IMG/VR virus record: IMGVR_UViG_3300042507_002438
Coordinates: 1 to 63,187 of that record
Direction: 5' to 3' (one strand)
Length of the DNA: 63,187 bases
Source: a virus
The notes under the pieces are model-generated. The model did not search any database. It was not told the DNA's origin and saw only the letters and a list, made by a program, of their open reading frames with translations. The position numbers were made by a program, and so were the translations under genes. This document shows, in pieces, positions 6,286 to 17,000 of the stretch (position 1 is the first letter of the stretch; the number at the start of each line of letters is the position of its first letter).

Positions 6286-8712
6286 ATGGAAAAAGCACAA
6301 CTTGTACCGTATAGTACGTTCCCAAACAATACAGCCACAGAGCAAGAAAAAGCGTCTATGGAGTATGGCCTACAGGTCGGACTCTCTATTCAGTACGAGT
6401 GGTTTAAAAGAACATCAAATAGCTGTAGATACTACGACCAGTGGATCGAGTATAACAGGCTAAGACTTTATGCTAGAGGAGAGCAGTCTATCGCAAAGTA
6501 CAAAAAAGAGTTTGCTGTAGACGGAGACCTTTCGTATCTTAACCTAAACTGGGAGCCAGTACCAATCATACCTAAGTTTGTTGACATCGTAGTAAACGGA
6601 ATATCAAACCGTATGTACGACGTTAAGGCATCTGCGCAGGACCGCCTTTCTTCTAAGAAAAGAAACGACTACCGAAGAATGGTAGAGGCTGACATGCTTG
6701 CGAAAGACTTGTTGAACCAGGTCAAGAATGACTTTGGCGTAGACGCATTTAACGTAAATCCAGACGAGTTGCCAGAGAACAACGACGAGTTGAATCTGTA
6801 CATGCAGCTTAACTACAAGCCAGGCATAGAGATCGCTGAGGAGCAGGCAATTAGAACCATTCTAAATAACAACGACTACGAGGACACCAAGAAGCGTATC
6901 GACTATGATATCGCTGTTCTTGGTATTGGAATGGTTAAGCATACGTTCTGTCCTAATAGGGGCGTTAAGGTTGACTACGTAGACCCTGCTGCTGTTGTGT
7001 ATTCTTACACCGACTCTCCTACGTTTGACGACTGCTTTTACTTTGGCGAGATCAAGCGCGTACACATATCGGAGGTTAAGAAGATGTACCCATACATTTC
7101 TGAAGAGGACATCGAGGAGATTAGTAACTACAGCTACACGTGGTATCAGGACTATGGAGCGATACGCCCATACATAGACAGTGTATTTGAAAAAGAGATA
7201 GTAAACCTATTGTTCTTTAACTACAAGACAGACAAGAAGTTTGTATATAAGAAGAAGTTTTTGGACAATGGTGGCGAAAGAGTTATCAGAAGAGACGAGA
7301 ACTTTAATCCTCCACAAGAAGAGGACGCTAAGTACGAGAGAATAGAAAAGGTTATTGACGTTTGGTACAAGGGCGTTATGGTCCTTGGCACCAACAAGTT
7401 GTTGGAGTGGGACATGATGAAGAACATGGTCCGTCCAAAGTCTGCGTCACATTCAGCGGTTCCAGAATACGTGTGTGTTGCTCCAAGAATGTACCGTGGA
7501 GTAATCGAGTCATTGGTTCGTAGAATGGTTGGATTTGCTGACTTGATTCAGTTGACTCATTTGAAATTACAGCAGGTGATTTCTCGTATGGTTCCAGACG
7601 GTGTGTACATAGACGCTGATGGGTTGAACGAGGTGGACCTTGGTAATGGATCAAACTACAACCCGGAAGAAGCGCTTAAGTTGTACTTCCAGACCGGTAG
7701 CGTGATTGGTAGGTCTTTCACTCAAGACGGGGAGTTTAACAATGCCAGAATTCCTATCCAGGAGTTGGGTACTAGCTCTGGACAGTCTAAGATTGCCAGC
7801 TTGGTTAGTTCTTACAATCACTACCTTGGAATGATTCGTGACGTTACCGGACTAAACGAGGCAAGAGACGGATCGAGCCCAGACCCTAACGCATTAGTTG
7901 GTGTTCAAAAGCTAGCTGCGTTGAATTCAAACACGGCAACTAGACACATCTTAGAGGGTGGGTTGTTTATTACAAGAAAATTAGCAGAGGCGATCTCTTT
8001 GAGGATATCAGACATACTTGAGTACTCAGACACAAGAGAGCAGTTGATGTACCAGATTGGTGCGCACAACACAGAGATCTTGGAAGACATTAAAGACCTA
8101 CACCTACATGACTTTGGTATTAAGATTGAAGTAGCTCCAGACGAAGAAGAAAAGGCGCAGATGGAGGCTAACATTCAAGTGGCTCTTTCTACGGGCCAGA
8201 TTACTCTTGAGGACGCTATAGACATTAGAGAACTCAAGAACGTTAAGCTTGCAAATGAGTTGCTAAAGGTCAAGAGAAAGAACAAGGAGAAGAAGGACAT
8301 GGAGATGGAGCAGCAGAAAATGCAGATGCAGACAGAGTCCAACGTACAGTCTTCTCAGGCAGCTGCCCAGGCCAAGATGCAGCAAATACAGATGGAGTCT
8401 CAGGCTAAAATGGAATTGAAGAGGGCTGAGTCTGAGTACGATATCGTTAAGATGCAGAAGGAAGCAGAGATGAAGTTAATGCTTATGGACAAGGAGTTCC
8501 AGTACCAGATGGCGTTGGCCGAGATAAATGCAAACGCACAGAAGAGTATTAGCGACGTAAAGGAAAAGGCAAAGGACGAGAGGATAAACTTGCAGAGTTC
8601 TAACCAGTCAAAACTTATAGACCAGAGAAAGAAGGACTTACCTCCGATGAACTTTGAGTCTAACGAGGACAGTCTAGACGGGTTTGAATTATCTGAATTT
8701 GAGCCTAGATAA
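6286..8712 (+). CDS. Portal protein with long C-terminal coiled coil
   Basis: 808 residues, directly downstream of terL. Residues about 1-640 have the portal layout, including an aromatic-rich central part and a RMVGFADLIQLTHLKLQQVI helix. The last about 170 residues are a Met-, Gln- and Lys-rich coiled coil (QQKMQMQ, AQAKMQQIQMESQAKME, then EFQYQMALAEINANAQKS), long for a portal. Portals form the dodecameric ring through which DNA is packaged. The extended coiled coil could reach into the capsid (barrel) or bind the internal proteins encoded downstream. Confidence 0.85.
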   Translation: MEKAQLVPYSTFPNNTATEQEKASMEYGLQVGLSIQYEWFKRTSNSCRYYDQWIEYNRLRLYARGEQSIAKYKKEFAVDGDLSYLNLNWEPVPIIPKFVDIVVNGISNRMYDVKASAQDRLSSKKRNDYRRMVEADMLAKDLLNQVKNDFGVDAFNVNPDELPENNDELNLYMQLNYKPGIEIAEEQAIRTILNNNDYEDTKKRIDYDIAVLGIGMVKHTFCPNRGVKVDYVDPAAVVYSYTDSPTFDDCFYFGEIKRVHISEVKKMYPYISEEDIEEISNYSYTWYQDYGAIRPYIDSVFEKEIVNLLFFNYKTDKKFVYKKKFLDNGGERVIRRDENFNPPQEEDAKYERIEKVIDVWYKGVMVLGTNKLLEWDMMKNMVRPKSASHSAVPEYVCVAPRMYRGVIESLVRRMVGFADLIQLTHLKLQQVISRMVPDGVYIDADGLNEVDLGNGSNYNPEEALKLYFQTGSVIGRSFTQDGEFNNARIPIQELGTSSGQSKIASLVSSYNHYLGMIRDVTGLNEARDGSSPDPNALVGVQKLAALNSNTATRHILEGGLFITRKLAEAISLRISDILEYSDTREQLMYQIGAHNTEILEDIKDLHLHDFGIKIEVAPDEEEKAQMEANIQVALSTGQITLEDAIDIRELKNVKLANELLKVKRKNKEKKDMEMEQQKMQMQTESNVQSSQAAAQAKMQQIQMESQAKMELKRAESEYDIVKMQKEAEMKLMLMDKEFQYQMALAEINANAQKSISDVKEKAKDERINLQSSNQSKLIDQRKKDLPPMNFESNEDSLDGFELSEFEPR

Positions 8713-8722
8713 ATATTTATAT

Positions 8723-8730
8723 TATATTTG
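8723..8730 (+). promoter_or_regulatory. Bacteroidota -7 promoter element before scaffold/capsid genes
   Basis: TATATTTG 20 bases before the ATG at 8750. The leader between them, ending ATAAAATCAAATT-ATG, is almost identical to the leader of groEL (58318-58335), which suggests the same late regulation. Confidence 0.75.
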
Positions 8731-8749
8731 CAAAAAATAAAATCAAATT

Positions 8750-9841
8750 ATGAGTGAATTTAAGGTACGTGTTCTTGACGCTGAAGAAGAAAAGAGCGTC
8801 CAGGAGTTGGAGGAACAGCTTCTAGGAGATCACGAAGAAAAAGTGAGCACTGAGCAAGAAAGCCAGGTGCAAAACGAAGACAAGCAAGAAAGCCAGGAGC
8901 AGGCTCCGGTTATCGAGCTAAAAGAAGAAGACGTTCTTTCATTTATTAAGAATAGATACAACAAGGAGATTAATACATTTGAGGAGTTGCTTACTGAGCG
9001 AGAGGTTCAGGCAGAGTTACCAGAGGATGTGTCAGCCTTCTTGAAGTATAAACAAGAAACGGGCCGAGGTATTCAGGACTTTATTGCATTAAATAGAGAC
9101 CTTAGTAACGAAGACCCACAAAAACTGCTACTCCAATTCTACAAGGAGACACAGCCAGAGCTAGACGACGAAGACATTGTCTTTGACATACAGCAACGGT
9201 TCTCTTATGACGAGATGTTGGACGATGAGACCGACGTTAGACAGAAGAAGGTAGCAATGAAAAAAGAACTTGCAAAGGCTAAAGAGCACTTTGAAAAACT
9301 GAAGGAGCAGTATAAGATTCCAGTCGAGCGGGCTGGTTTCGGTGCTTCGGACGAAGAAAAAGAGCAATACGAAGCCTTTAAGAGTCAAGCCCAAAAAGCT
9401 AGAGAGCTACAACAAGAGCAGGTAAAACGTTCTGAGTTCTTTGCGCAAAAGACAAACGAATTGTTCGGAAATGAATTCAAAGGTTTTGAGTTCGACATTG
9501 AAGACAAGAGAGTTGCCTTTAAGCCTGCTGATGCAGACACGCTAAAGAAATCTCAAAGTGACGTGAGCACTTTCTTCCAGAAATTTTTGGACGAGAGTGG
9601 ATACGTCAAGGACGCTGCTGCTTATCATAGGGCGATAGCTGTTGCAATGAATCCAGACTCATTCGCAAAATACTTCTACGACAAAGGAAAATCTGATGCG
9701 GTAGACGAAGTTGCGAGAGAATCAAAGAATATAGACATGAACGTAAAACGCGTTCCAGAATCTGTAAGCAAGTCAGGACTCAGGATAACAGCCTTGGACA
9801 GCGGATCTAGCGGAAAACTGATTATAAAAAGCAAAAAATAA
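8750..9841 (+). CDS. Putative scaffold protein
   Basis: 363 residues, very acidic and helical, rich in Glu, Gln and Lys. The N-terminus is disordered (runs of EE and QESQ), the middle is coiled coil (KKVAMKKELAKAKEHFEKLK) and the C-terminus is short and basic (KLIIKSKK). Composition, length and position between portal and major capsid protein are those of a phage scaffold that guides prohead assembly and then leaves. Scaffolds share little sequence, so the call rests on context. Confidence 0.7.
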   Translation: MSEFKVRVLDAEEEKSVQELEEQLLGDHEEKVSTEQESQVQNEDKQESQEQAPVIELKEEDVLSFIKNRYNKEINTFEELLTEREVQAELPEDVSAFLKYKQETGRGIQDFIALNRDLSNEDPQKLLLQFYKETQPELDDEDIVFDIQQRFSYDEMLDDETDVRQKKVAMKKELAKAKEHFEKLKEQYKIPVERAGFGASDEEKEQYEAFKSQAQKARELQQEQVKRSEFFAQKTNELFGNEFKGFEFDIEDKRVAFKPADADTLKKSQSDVSTFFQKFLDESGYVKDAAAYHRAIAVAMNPDSFAKYFYDKGKSDAVDEVARESKNIDMNVKRVPESVSKSGLRITALDSGSSGKLIIKSKK

Positions 9842-9859
9842 AAACTAAAAAACAAAAAA

Positions 9860-11263
9860 ATGGCTGGATCTGTATCCGCGGTGCCTGGGTTTTCATTAAC
9901 CCCCTCCGCATCTAAAACTGCGTTGCCTAGCAACTACATCACTAACTTCGACTTCTTGAATCAGTATCTTCCTGATACTTACGAGAAAGAATTCGAGCGT
10001 TACGGTAATCGTTCTATCGCTTCTTTCTTGAGAGCGGTTGGAGCTGAATTGCCTTCTAACTCTGACTTGATCAAGTGGAACGAGCATGGTCGTTTACACA
10101 CACAGTACACTGGCGTAGCTACTACTGGTGCTGTATCAAGCGGTACTCAAACTTTTGACATTGGAACTGGAACTTGCGTGTTCCGTGTAGGTCAAACTGT
10201 AATCTTGTCTTCTGCTACTGCTGCTAAGACTGTAAAGGGTATTGTTGTTGCATTGCCAGCAGCTGACACATTCACAGTTGCTTACTACAGTGCAACTTCT
10301 CCTGGTTTCACTCACACAACTTCTGACGTCGTAGCATTCGTTTACGGTTCTGAGTTCAAGAAGGGTGCAAACGGTATGGACGGTTCTTTGGAATCTCAAC
10401 CAAACATCTTCAGCAACAAGCCAATCATCATCAAGGACAAGTACACTGTATCTGGTTCTGACATGGCTCAAATCGGATGGGTAGAAGTTTCTACTGAAAA
10501 TGGTGCTACCGGTTACTTGTGGTACATCAAGTCTGAGCATGAGACTCGTTTGCGTTTTGAAGACTACATGGAAATGTCTATGGTAGAAGCTGAGCCAGCT
10601 GCAAGCGGTTCTGGTGCTGCTACACAAACTACTGCTACTCAGGTTGGTACTGAAGGATCTGAAGGTCTTTTCTACGTTATCGAGAACCGTGGTAACTTGT
10701 GGTCTGGTGGAAACCCATCTACTTTGGCTGACTTCGACGCTGTAATCGAGCGTTTGGACAAGCAAGGCGCTATCCAAGAGAATGCATTGTTCATCAACCG
10801 TCAATTCGGATTCGACATCGACGACATGTTGGCTACCCAAAACAGTACTGGTACTGGTGGAACTAGCTACGGTTTGTTCGATAACGACGAGAAGATGGCT
10901 TTGAACTTAGGTTTCTCTGGCTTCAAGCGTGGATACGAGTTCTACAAGACTGACTGGAAATACTTGAACGATCCTACACTTCGTGGTGGATTATCTACTG
11001 CTGCTGGTCGCGTTAACGGTGTATTGGTTCCTGCTGGTTCTATGAACGTTTACGATCAAGTAATGGGTAAAAACGCTCGTCGTCCATTCTTGCACGTTCG
11101 TTACAGAGCTTCTGAGAATGAGGACCGTCGCTACAAGACTTGGATCGTAGGATCTGCTGGTGGTGCTTCTAACACTGACTTCGACGGAATGAATGTTCAC
11201 TTCTTGTCTGAGCGTGCATTGTGCACCATGGGAGCTAACAACTTCTTCTTATTTGAAAACTAA
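9860..11263 (+). CDS. Major capsid protein
   Basis: 467 residues, after the scaffold and before a strong terminator. It contains NFDFLNQYLPDTYEKEFERY and RSIASFLRAVGAELPSNSD near the N-terminus and a long beta-rich middle. Codon choice differs visibly from its neighbours (many TTC, AAC, GGT, CGT, TCT and ACT codons), as expected for the most strongly expressed protein. The leader is A-rich (CTAAAAAACAAAAAA before ATG), the typical Bacteroidota high-expression leader. The HK97-like fold is inferred from context. Confidence 0.8.
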   Translation: MAGSVSAVPGFSLTPSASKTALPSNYITNFDFLNQYLPDTYEKEFERYGNRSIASFLRAVGAELPSNSDLIKWNEHGRLHTQYTGVATTGAVSSGTQTFDIGTGTCVFRVGQTVILSSATAAKTVKGIVVALPAADTFTVAYYSATSPGFTHTTSDVVAFVYGSEFKKGANGMDGSLESQPNIFSNKPIIIKDKYTVSGSDMAQIGWVEVSTENGATGYLWYIKSEHETRLRFEDYMEMSMVEAEPAASGSGAATQTTATQVGTEGSEGLFYVIENRGNLWSGGNPSTLADFDAVIERLDKQGAIQENALFINRQFGFDIDDMLATQNSTGTGGTSYGLFDNDEKMALNLGFSGFKRGYEFYKTDWKYLNDPTLRGGLSTAAGRVNGVLVPAGSMNVYDQVMGKNARRPFLHVRYRASENEDRRYKTWIVGSAGGASNTDFDGMNVHFLSERALCTMGANNFFLFEN

Positions 11264-11285
11264 GAGATAGTTATACCTTAAAATA

Positions 11286-11314
11286 AACGGGGGTCAATGG
11301 CCTCCGTTTTTTTT
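11286..11314 (+). terminator. Rho-independent terminator after major capsid gene
   Basis: Stem AACGGGGG / CCTCCGTT (8 bp with one G-U), loop TCAATGG, then a run of eight T. A promoter follows at once. Confidence 0.85.
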
Positions 11315-11316
11315 GT

Positions 11317-11324
11317 TATATTTG
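11317..11324 (+). promoter_or_regulatory. Bacteroidota -7 promoter element (TATATTTG)
   Basis: TATATTTG directly after the T-run of the capsid terminator; ATG 23 bases downstream at 11348. Confidence 0.75.
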
Positions 11325-11347
11325 CAACGTTAAATAATTACAATAAA

Positions 11348-12085
11348 ATGAAACATAACTTAAAGGACAAGATCTACTATCTGAAGGATGGTAGTGAGCC
11401 AATCTCATTCGTGCTTCAGTCTAGAAGCGGTCGTAGAACACCATTACTTTATTTCGACGAGGAATCAGGACGTAACAGAGCGTTGCGTTATGCCAGAAAC
11501 CAAAAGTCTCCGTTTGAGGACGAGCAAGACGAAAATGCTATCGTAGAGCCAATCATCTTCGAGGACGGAACGCTTAAGGTTGATAAGACTAACGTTGTTC
11601 TTCAAAAGTTCTTAGAGTGTCATCCTGGGCACGGAGTAATCTTTGTTGAGTTTGATCCAGACAAGGACGCAGAGCAAGACATCGAGGACTTAAACTACGA
11701 GGTAGACGCATTAATCTCTGCCAGAGAGATGGGCATCGAGAAGTGTGAGGAGATCTTGAGAGATATTATTGGCAACAGAGTGGACACGATGACGTCTAAA
11801 GAGGTTCGTAGAGACATTTTGGTATATGCCAGAACAAACCCATACGACTTCTTGACTCTAGCTGGAGACCCAAGCGTTAGAATGAAGAACAATATCACTA
11901 AGTTCTTTGAGATGAAAATGATCCAAATGAGAAATCAGGACAGAGACGTCTACTTTAACATGCCAAATAATAAGAAGAAGATGACAAGTATTCCAGAGGG
12001 AGAAGACAAGAGTACGTTCTTGTTTAACTACTTCTCTTCTGAAATGGGAGAACCTGTTTATAACAGAATGTTAAGAGAATTATAA
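11348..12085 (+). CDS. Hypothetical structural-region protein, 245 aa
   Basis: The start is placed at the ATG at 11348, after the promoter; the longer frame from 11297 would begin inside the terminator. The protein is acidic, with RTPLLYFDEESGRNRALRY early, a FVEFDPDKDAEQD segment and a helical region (about 125-215) ending in NMPNNKKKMTSIPEGEDKS. Coming straight after the major capsid gene under its own promoter it is likely a virion or head-assembly protein. No family is recognised. Confidence 0.65.
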   Translation: MKHNLKDKIYYLKDGSEPISFVLQSRSGRRTPLLYFDEESGRNRALRYARNQKSPFEDEQDENAIVEPIIFEDGTLKVDKTNVVLQKFLECHPGHGVIFVEFDPDKDAEQDIEDLNYEVDALISAREMGIEKCEEILRDIIGNRVDTMTSKEVRRDILVYARTNPYDFLTLAGDPSVRMKNNITKFFEMKMIQMRNQDRDVYFNMPNNKKKMTSIPEGEDKSTFLFNYFSSEMGEPVYNRMLREL

Positions 12086-12091
12086 AATCAC

Positions 12092-12099
12092 TATCTTTG
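12092..12099 (+). promoter_or_regulatory. Bacteroidota -7 promoter element (TATCTTTG)
   Basis: TATCTTTG seven bases before the ATG at 12107, giving a nearly leaderless message. Confidence 0.65.
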
Positions 12100-12106
12100 C
12101 TGAATC

Positions 12107-12388
12107 ATGGAAAAATTTTTAAGCATCCCCGTTACTAATGAGCAAAACCAGTTGGTTTCTGCTAACAACGTTATTTTGGTAGAGCAAGCGTCTACTACTA
12201 CTGTTACTATTGCTTACGCTGGTGGAAAAGTAGTTACATTAACTCACGCAACTGCTGGTGCAGGCGTTGAAACTGAGCGTGACGCAATTCAAGCTGCTAT
12301 CGTAGCTGCATTGCAGAGCCCTTGGTACAGCGTTTCTTACCAGGTAGATAACTTGCCTTTCGCTGTTAGCGGAATCGCTGTAGCGTAA
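12107..12388 (+). CDS. Probable head decoration or abundant virion protein
   Basis: 93 residues, rich in Ala, Val and Thr, with beta strands and one helix (ERDAIQAAIVAALQSP). It is free of charge clusters. Codon use resembles that of the major capsid gene, it has its own promoter, and a perfect terminator follows. This is the profile of a small abundant structural protein such as a capsid decoration or minor capsid protein. The monocistronic arrangement supports high, separate expression. Confidence 0.6.
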   Translation: MEKFLSIPVTNEQNQLVSANNVILVEQASTTTVTIAYAGGKVVTLTHATAGAGVETERDAIQAAIVAALQSPWYSVSYQVDNLPFAVSGIAVA

Positions 12389-12410
12389 TCTAGTTGTTGA
12401 TTTATGAAAG

Positions 12411-12439
12411 AGCCACCTCTTATCGGGGTGGCTTTTTTG
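12411..12439 (+). terminator. Rho-independent terminator
   Basis: Perfect 7-bp stem AGCCACC / GGTGGCT with a 9-base loop and a T-run. The next promoter starts four bases later. Confidence 0.85.
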
Positions 12440-12442
12440 TTG

Positions 12443-12450
12443 TATATTTG
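12443..12450 (+). promoter_or_regulatory. Bacteroidota -7 promoter element (TATATTTG)
   Basis: TATATTTG five bases before the ATG at 12456: essentially leaderless transcription of the connector/tail operon. Confidence 0.7.
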
Positions 12451-12455
12451 CGATT

Positions 12456-13151
12456 ATGATCAACGAAGTAAGAAATGCCGTTATGTTTATCCTGAACAAG
12501 GATAATAATGGATATCTTACTCCATCCGAGTTTAACGCATTTGCGCGACTTGCTCAATTGGAGGTATTTGAGGAGTTATTCCAGAAGGTTAACAATTCAT
12601 ACATAAGAAGAAATAACAGAACAGCAAACAGTGGGGTCGCTGACCTTGGAAAGAAATACTCTCAGGAGCTAGACAGGTTTGTTAGTAATGTCGCATTGTC
12701 TCTGGACTCTGGCAGTACTTTTAATATGCCTGCTGACACGTACAGCCTAGTGGACGTAGTATACAATAATAAGTCAGTGGAGAGAGTTTCTCAGCACAAG
12801 ATTACAATGCTGAACGCCTCAAACATGACAGCTCCAAGTCTATATTATCCAGCATATATTGATACGGAGACCAAGATAACTTTGTATCCTACCACTATTA
12901 ACACTGGGGTTAATGCTATATACTTGAGGCTTCCGGCTGATCCAAAGTGGACGTATTTTACAGACCCAACTACCAACTCTCCTATATTTGATTCTAGTGC
13001 CAACGACTACCAAGACTTCGAGCTGGGTAAGGAGGACGAGGTTGATTTAGTGTTAAGGATTCTGGCAAAGGCTGGAGTAACTCTTAGAGAGAGTTCAATT
13101 ATCGATGTAGTTAACATGGAAGAGGCTAAAAAAGACCAGGGAGATAAATAA
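12456..13151 (+). CDS. Head-tail connector / adaptor protein
   Basis: 231 residues. The N-terminal third is helical (NEVRNAVMFILNKDNNGYLT, SEFNAFARLAQLEVFEELFQ). The rest is mixed, with aromatic-rich strands (SLYYPAYIDTETKITLYPT) and a C-terminal helix pair. It heads the tail operon, overlapping the next gene by one base. The position after the capsid genes and before the long tail protein fits the adaptor ring between portal and tail of podoviruses. The call is positional. Confidence 0.6.
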   Translation: MINEVRNAVMFILNKDNNGYLTPSEFNAFARLAQLEVFEELFQKVNNSYIRRNNRTANSGVADLGKKYSQELDRFVSNVALSLDSGSTFNMPADTYSLVDVVYNNKSVERVSQHKITMLNASNMTAPSLYYPAYIDTETKITLYPTTINTGVNAIYLRLPADPKWTYFTDPTTNSPIFDSSANDYQDFELGKEDEVDLVLRILAKAGVTLRESSIIDVVNMEEAKKDQGDK

Positions 13152-14044
13152 TGGCACAGACACCACAACAATACTATGGCTCACCTTCTAGCTGGGGTAG
13201 CGGACAGTACGTCACTCTACAGGACGTGGTCAATAACTTTATGCTCATGTACGTGGGCTACGACAAGCTCATAGACAATGCAGACAGGTACAACGTATTG
13301 TTCCACGCGAAACGTGCGGTACAGGAGTTGAACTATGACGCATTTAAGGAGCTAAAGGTATTGGAGACGATTGTCAATGATAACCTAAAGGTGATACTTC
13401 CTCAAGACTACGTAAACTACGTTAGAATTTCTTATGAGATCGACGGCGTTTTGTTTAAGTTGACAGAAAACCAGACCGTTAACTGGGCCACAAGATACGA
13501 CCAGAACTCTAGCTATAGTTATGTGTTTGACGTAAATGGAAACTTGATTACTGAACAGTCTGAGTTAGACAAGATAAGAATTGACGGAACCTTTGCACAG
13601 TATCCATTCCCCGGAATATGGTACGGAAGAGACGCGTACATGCTAGACGGTGACTGGTACTTCTTGTCAAGCTTTGGTGGACTTTACGGAGCTGACGCTT
13701 CTAAGTTGAACGGAAACCCAACATACGTAATTAATAAGGCAGAGGGCGTGATTAACTTCTCGTCTGGACTACAGGGTAAGTTAATAGTATTGGAGTACAT
13801 ATCTGACGGTCTAGAAAGTGGAGACCCGTCTCTAATTACCGTGCACAAGTTTGCTGAAGAGTTTATCTATTCGTACATAAAGTGGTGCATGCTGAATAAT
13901 AGAGTGAACGTGCAGGAATATATAGTAAGACGCGCAAGGGATGAGAAGTCTGCGCTATTAAGAAATGCAAAGATTAGACTCAGCAATATCAACCCTAGAA
14001 GACTATTGATGGCCCTTAGAGGAAAAGATAACTGGATTAAGTAA
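13151..14044 (+). CDS. Tail-tube or ring protein
   Basis: 297 residues. The order resembles a short-tail adaptor: a Gly/Ser-rich start, LQDVVNNFMLMYVGYDKLID, a helix with HAKRAVQELNYDAFKELK, then ILPQDYVNYVRISYEIDG and a GVINFSSGLQGKLIVLEYIS strand pair. The C-terminal helix is basic. The last base overlaps the next start. It probably forms part of the short tail together with the genes on either side; homology was not tested. Confidence 0.6.
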   Translation: MAQTPQQYYGSPSSWGSGQYVTLQDVVNNFMLMYVGYDKLIDNADRYNVLFHAKRAVQELNYDAFKELKVLETIVNDNLKVILPQDYVNYVRISYEIDGVLFKLTENQTVNWATRYDQNSSYSYVFDVNGNLITEQSELDKIRIDGTFAQYPFPGIWYGRDAYMLDGDWYFLSSFGGLYGADASKLNGNPTYVINKAEGVINFSSGLQGKLIVLEYISDGLESGDPSLITVHKFAEEFIYSYIKWCMLNNRVNVQEYIVRRARDEKSALLRNAKIRLSNINPRRLLMALRGKDNWIK

Positions 14045-17000
14045 TGAATAGTAGCAAAAATTTTATTAGGGGCATAATGAACAAAGACCTGGACGACAGG
14101 TTACTGCCCGACGGAATATACAGAAATGCAATAAACATAAACGTATCGTCTTCTGACGACAAAAATGCTGGTACTGTACAGAATCATCTTGGTAACACAG
14201 AGAAGATGAGTATAGACGGACTTTTGAATGCAGAAGGCTTTACGTTACAGGGGGTGAATGTATTTCCTATAGGATCTTTTACTGACACAAAGAACAACGC
14301 CATATACTGGTTTTTGACGTCTACAAACTATGACATGATTGTTAGGTATCACGAGAGTGACACCGGAACAGTCACCGGAAAGTTAGTGCTAGTAGAGACA
14401 ATATCTACAGGTATTATGAACTTTGATCGCCAATATCTTATCACCGGAGTAAACTTGGTAGAGAATCTATTGTTCTTTACTGATGGCCTGAACCCACCAA
14501 GAAGAATAGACGTAACAAGAGTATATAGAGACGCAAGCATATCAGAGGACACGGTAAACGTAATTGTTAAGCCGCCATTGAACTCTCCCGTCATAGAGTT
14601 GATAGACGACACGACGGACGAGGCTAATAATCTAGAGGACAAGTTCATCAGATTTGCTTACAGATACAGATACGTAAATAATGAGGTGAGCGCATTGTCT
14701 CCATTCTCTGAGACCGCATTTGAGGCTAAGGAGTTTTCTTTTGACTACGCAACCGGTAGAAATATTTCCATGCAGAACAAGGCCAACTCTGTAAATATTA
14801 CGGTAGAGTTGGGGTCTAAGGAGGTAGAGTTTGTTGACATCGTGATGAAGGACACCAGAAACTTAAACGCCATGGTTGTTACTTCTATTGACAAAAGAAA
14901 CATCGACCCGGCTGCTACAACGTATCAGTACAAGTTTAAGAACAACAAGATATACACCGTGTTGCCAGATAGTCAAGTTAATAGACTGTTTGACAACGTA
15001 CCATTAAAGGCAAAGGCACAAGACCTTATAGGTAGTAGGATTATATACGGAAACTATAAGCAGTTCTACGACATAAAGAAGGCTAGCGGAGAGGACATCA
15101 TAATGGACTTTGAGTTGAATACTACAGAGAACTCAATAGTTCCAGGAACTCCAACGCCTACGTTTAAGTCTGGTAGAGACTACGAGGCTGGTATTGCTTA
15201 CTTGGATGACTTTGGAAGAATGACGACTGTGCTAGAATCAAAGGTGCACGTCGACAATATCAACATTCCAATTACAAATGCATCAAAGAAAAACGACCTA
15301 AAATTAAAGATTTACAATAACGCTCCTGAGTTTGCTAGCAAGTACAGAGTGTTCTTAAAGCAGAACCGTGGACGCTACTACAACATAATACCTATTTCTG
15401 TGGTAAATGATGGCCTGTTTGTTTACTTGCAGATTGCCAGATACGATATAGACAAGGTAAAAGAGGGTGACTACATTTATATTAAGTCAACCCCGTCTGG
15501 AGTTAAAGAGGACTCAGACAAGTACAAGGTAATAGAGGCTGTAGTTAAGCCAAAAGACTTCTTGGGAGACAAAGTTGGCCAGATACAGGACGAGGGATTT
15601 TATATTAAGATCAAGGTTCCAAATTCCAATTATTTTTCAGAGGAATCAATCTATACTCTCAAGCAGACAAACAACGGAAGAAACACAAAGAATTCAATAA
15701 AAAATGGGTCTGATACCGCATTCTTGACTTCGTTTGGAGCTGGAGCCGTAGACACGCCTATTTATTATGGAGATGGAGAAAACAAGTCTCTTTCTATTAT
15801 AAGGTCTTCTTCTGCATATACATTTGATACTGATAGAAGATTTGTAATAGAGATCACTGGCGCAAATACATTTTCATGGAGAGACTACAACGCTCAGTGG
15901 TATTACGGAGAGAACGTTACAATGAACTCTGATTCACTTCCTCCAATATATTTTTCAGGGTCAAGTGGAAACTATCTAATAGCAAACATAGGAGGAAATA
16001 ACATAACATTTGGTATTATATCTTGGGATACTTCACAAGCATATACCATTGGTGATTCGTTTAGACTAAACTACAGGGGAGGAAAGTATGGAATATTTGG
16101 AACTCCAATAGATTTTAGGTACGACATTAACTTGTTCTGGAGTGGTCCATATACCGCACTTCCTAACCTAGCGGGGACTATAAATGACAACCCTGGAGAC
16201 TTAGCAATAACACCAGGAACTGTAATAGAAATACAGGTTACTGATACATTTGAGCAAGAAAAACAAAGATTTATTTCTTCCAGCTCATATACCAACATAG
16301 AGGAGTGGTTCTTTGAAGAAAGAATATACAACAAATACAAGCAGTTTTTGCCAGACGGAAAACCAGACGGCGCAAAGGCTGTATTCTTCAGAAGGGGTAT
16401 ATACAAGCAATGGAATCCCCCCGGAGGAGGTGGTGGTACACAAGCTAGGATTGAGGAAGTAAACGACCCAAGAGGATACATAATGATGTGTATAAAGGGG
16501 TATGCAACAAGCACAAAGCAGAACGATCAAAAAGAGATAAAGGTAGACTTTTCTATACGCGTGCCTGATAACTACACTATACTTGAGACGGAGGGAGACC
16601 CTATCGCTGACAACGTATACTACGAGTTGCCTGGAACATATCCAATTATAGCAAATAGAAGACACGGGAAGTTGTTAGCGTCAGACCAAGACCAGGGAAC
16701 ATTCACGCCTGCTGTTATTACTATTGAAGACTTTAACGCTGTATCATTTGGCAATGGAATGGAGTCTTCTATTATAGAGGATGACTGGAATGGCCCAATG
16801 TTACTATCGTCTCCTAGAGCGAGTGCATCAATCGAAGAGTATAAACAGGTAGACGCAAATAACTTCTTGACATACAGCGGAGTGTTTGATATTACTTCAG
16901 GCGTGAATTCATTAAACGAGTTTAACCTGTCTCTTGCAAACTTCAGGCAGCTACACAAGGAGTTCGGGTCCATACAAAAATTGTATGCCAGAAATGCTGA

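Noticed and set aside
10136-10840. Long - strand frame of 234 codons opposite the major capsid gene
   Set aside because: Shadow frame of a highly biased gene; Ser/Thr/Val-rich translation with no promoter or neighbours on that strand.
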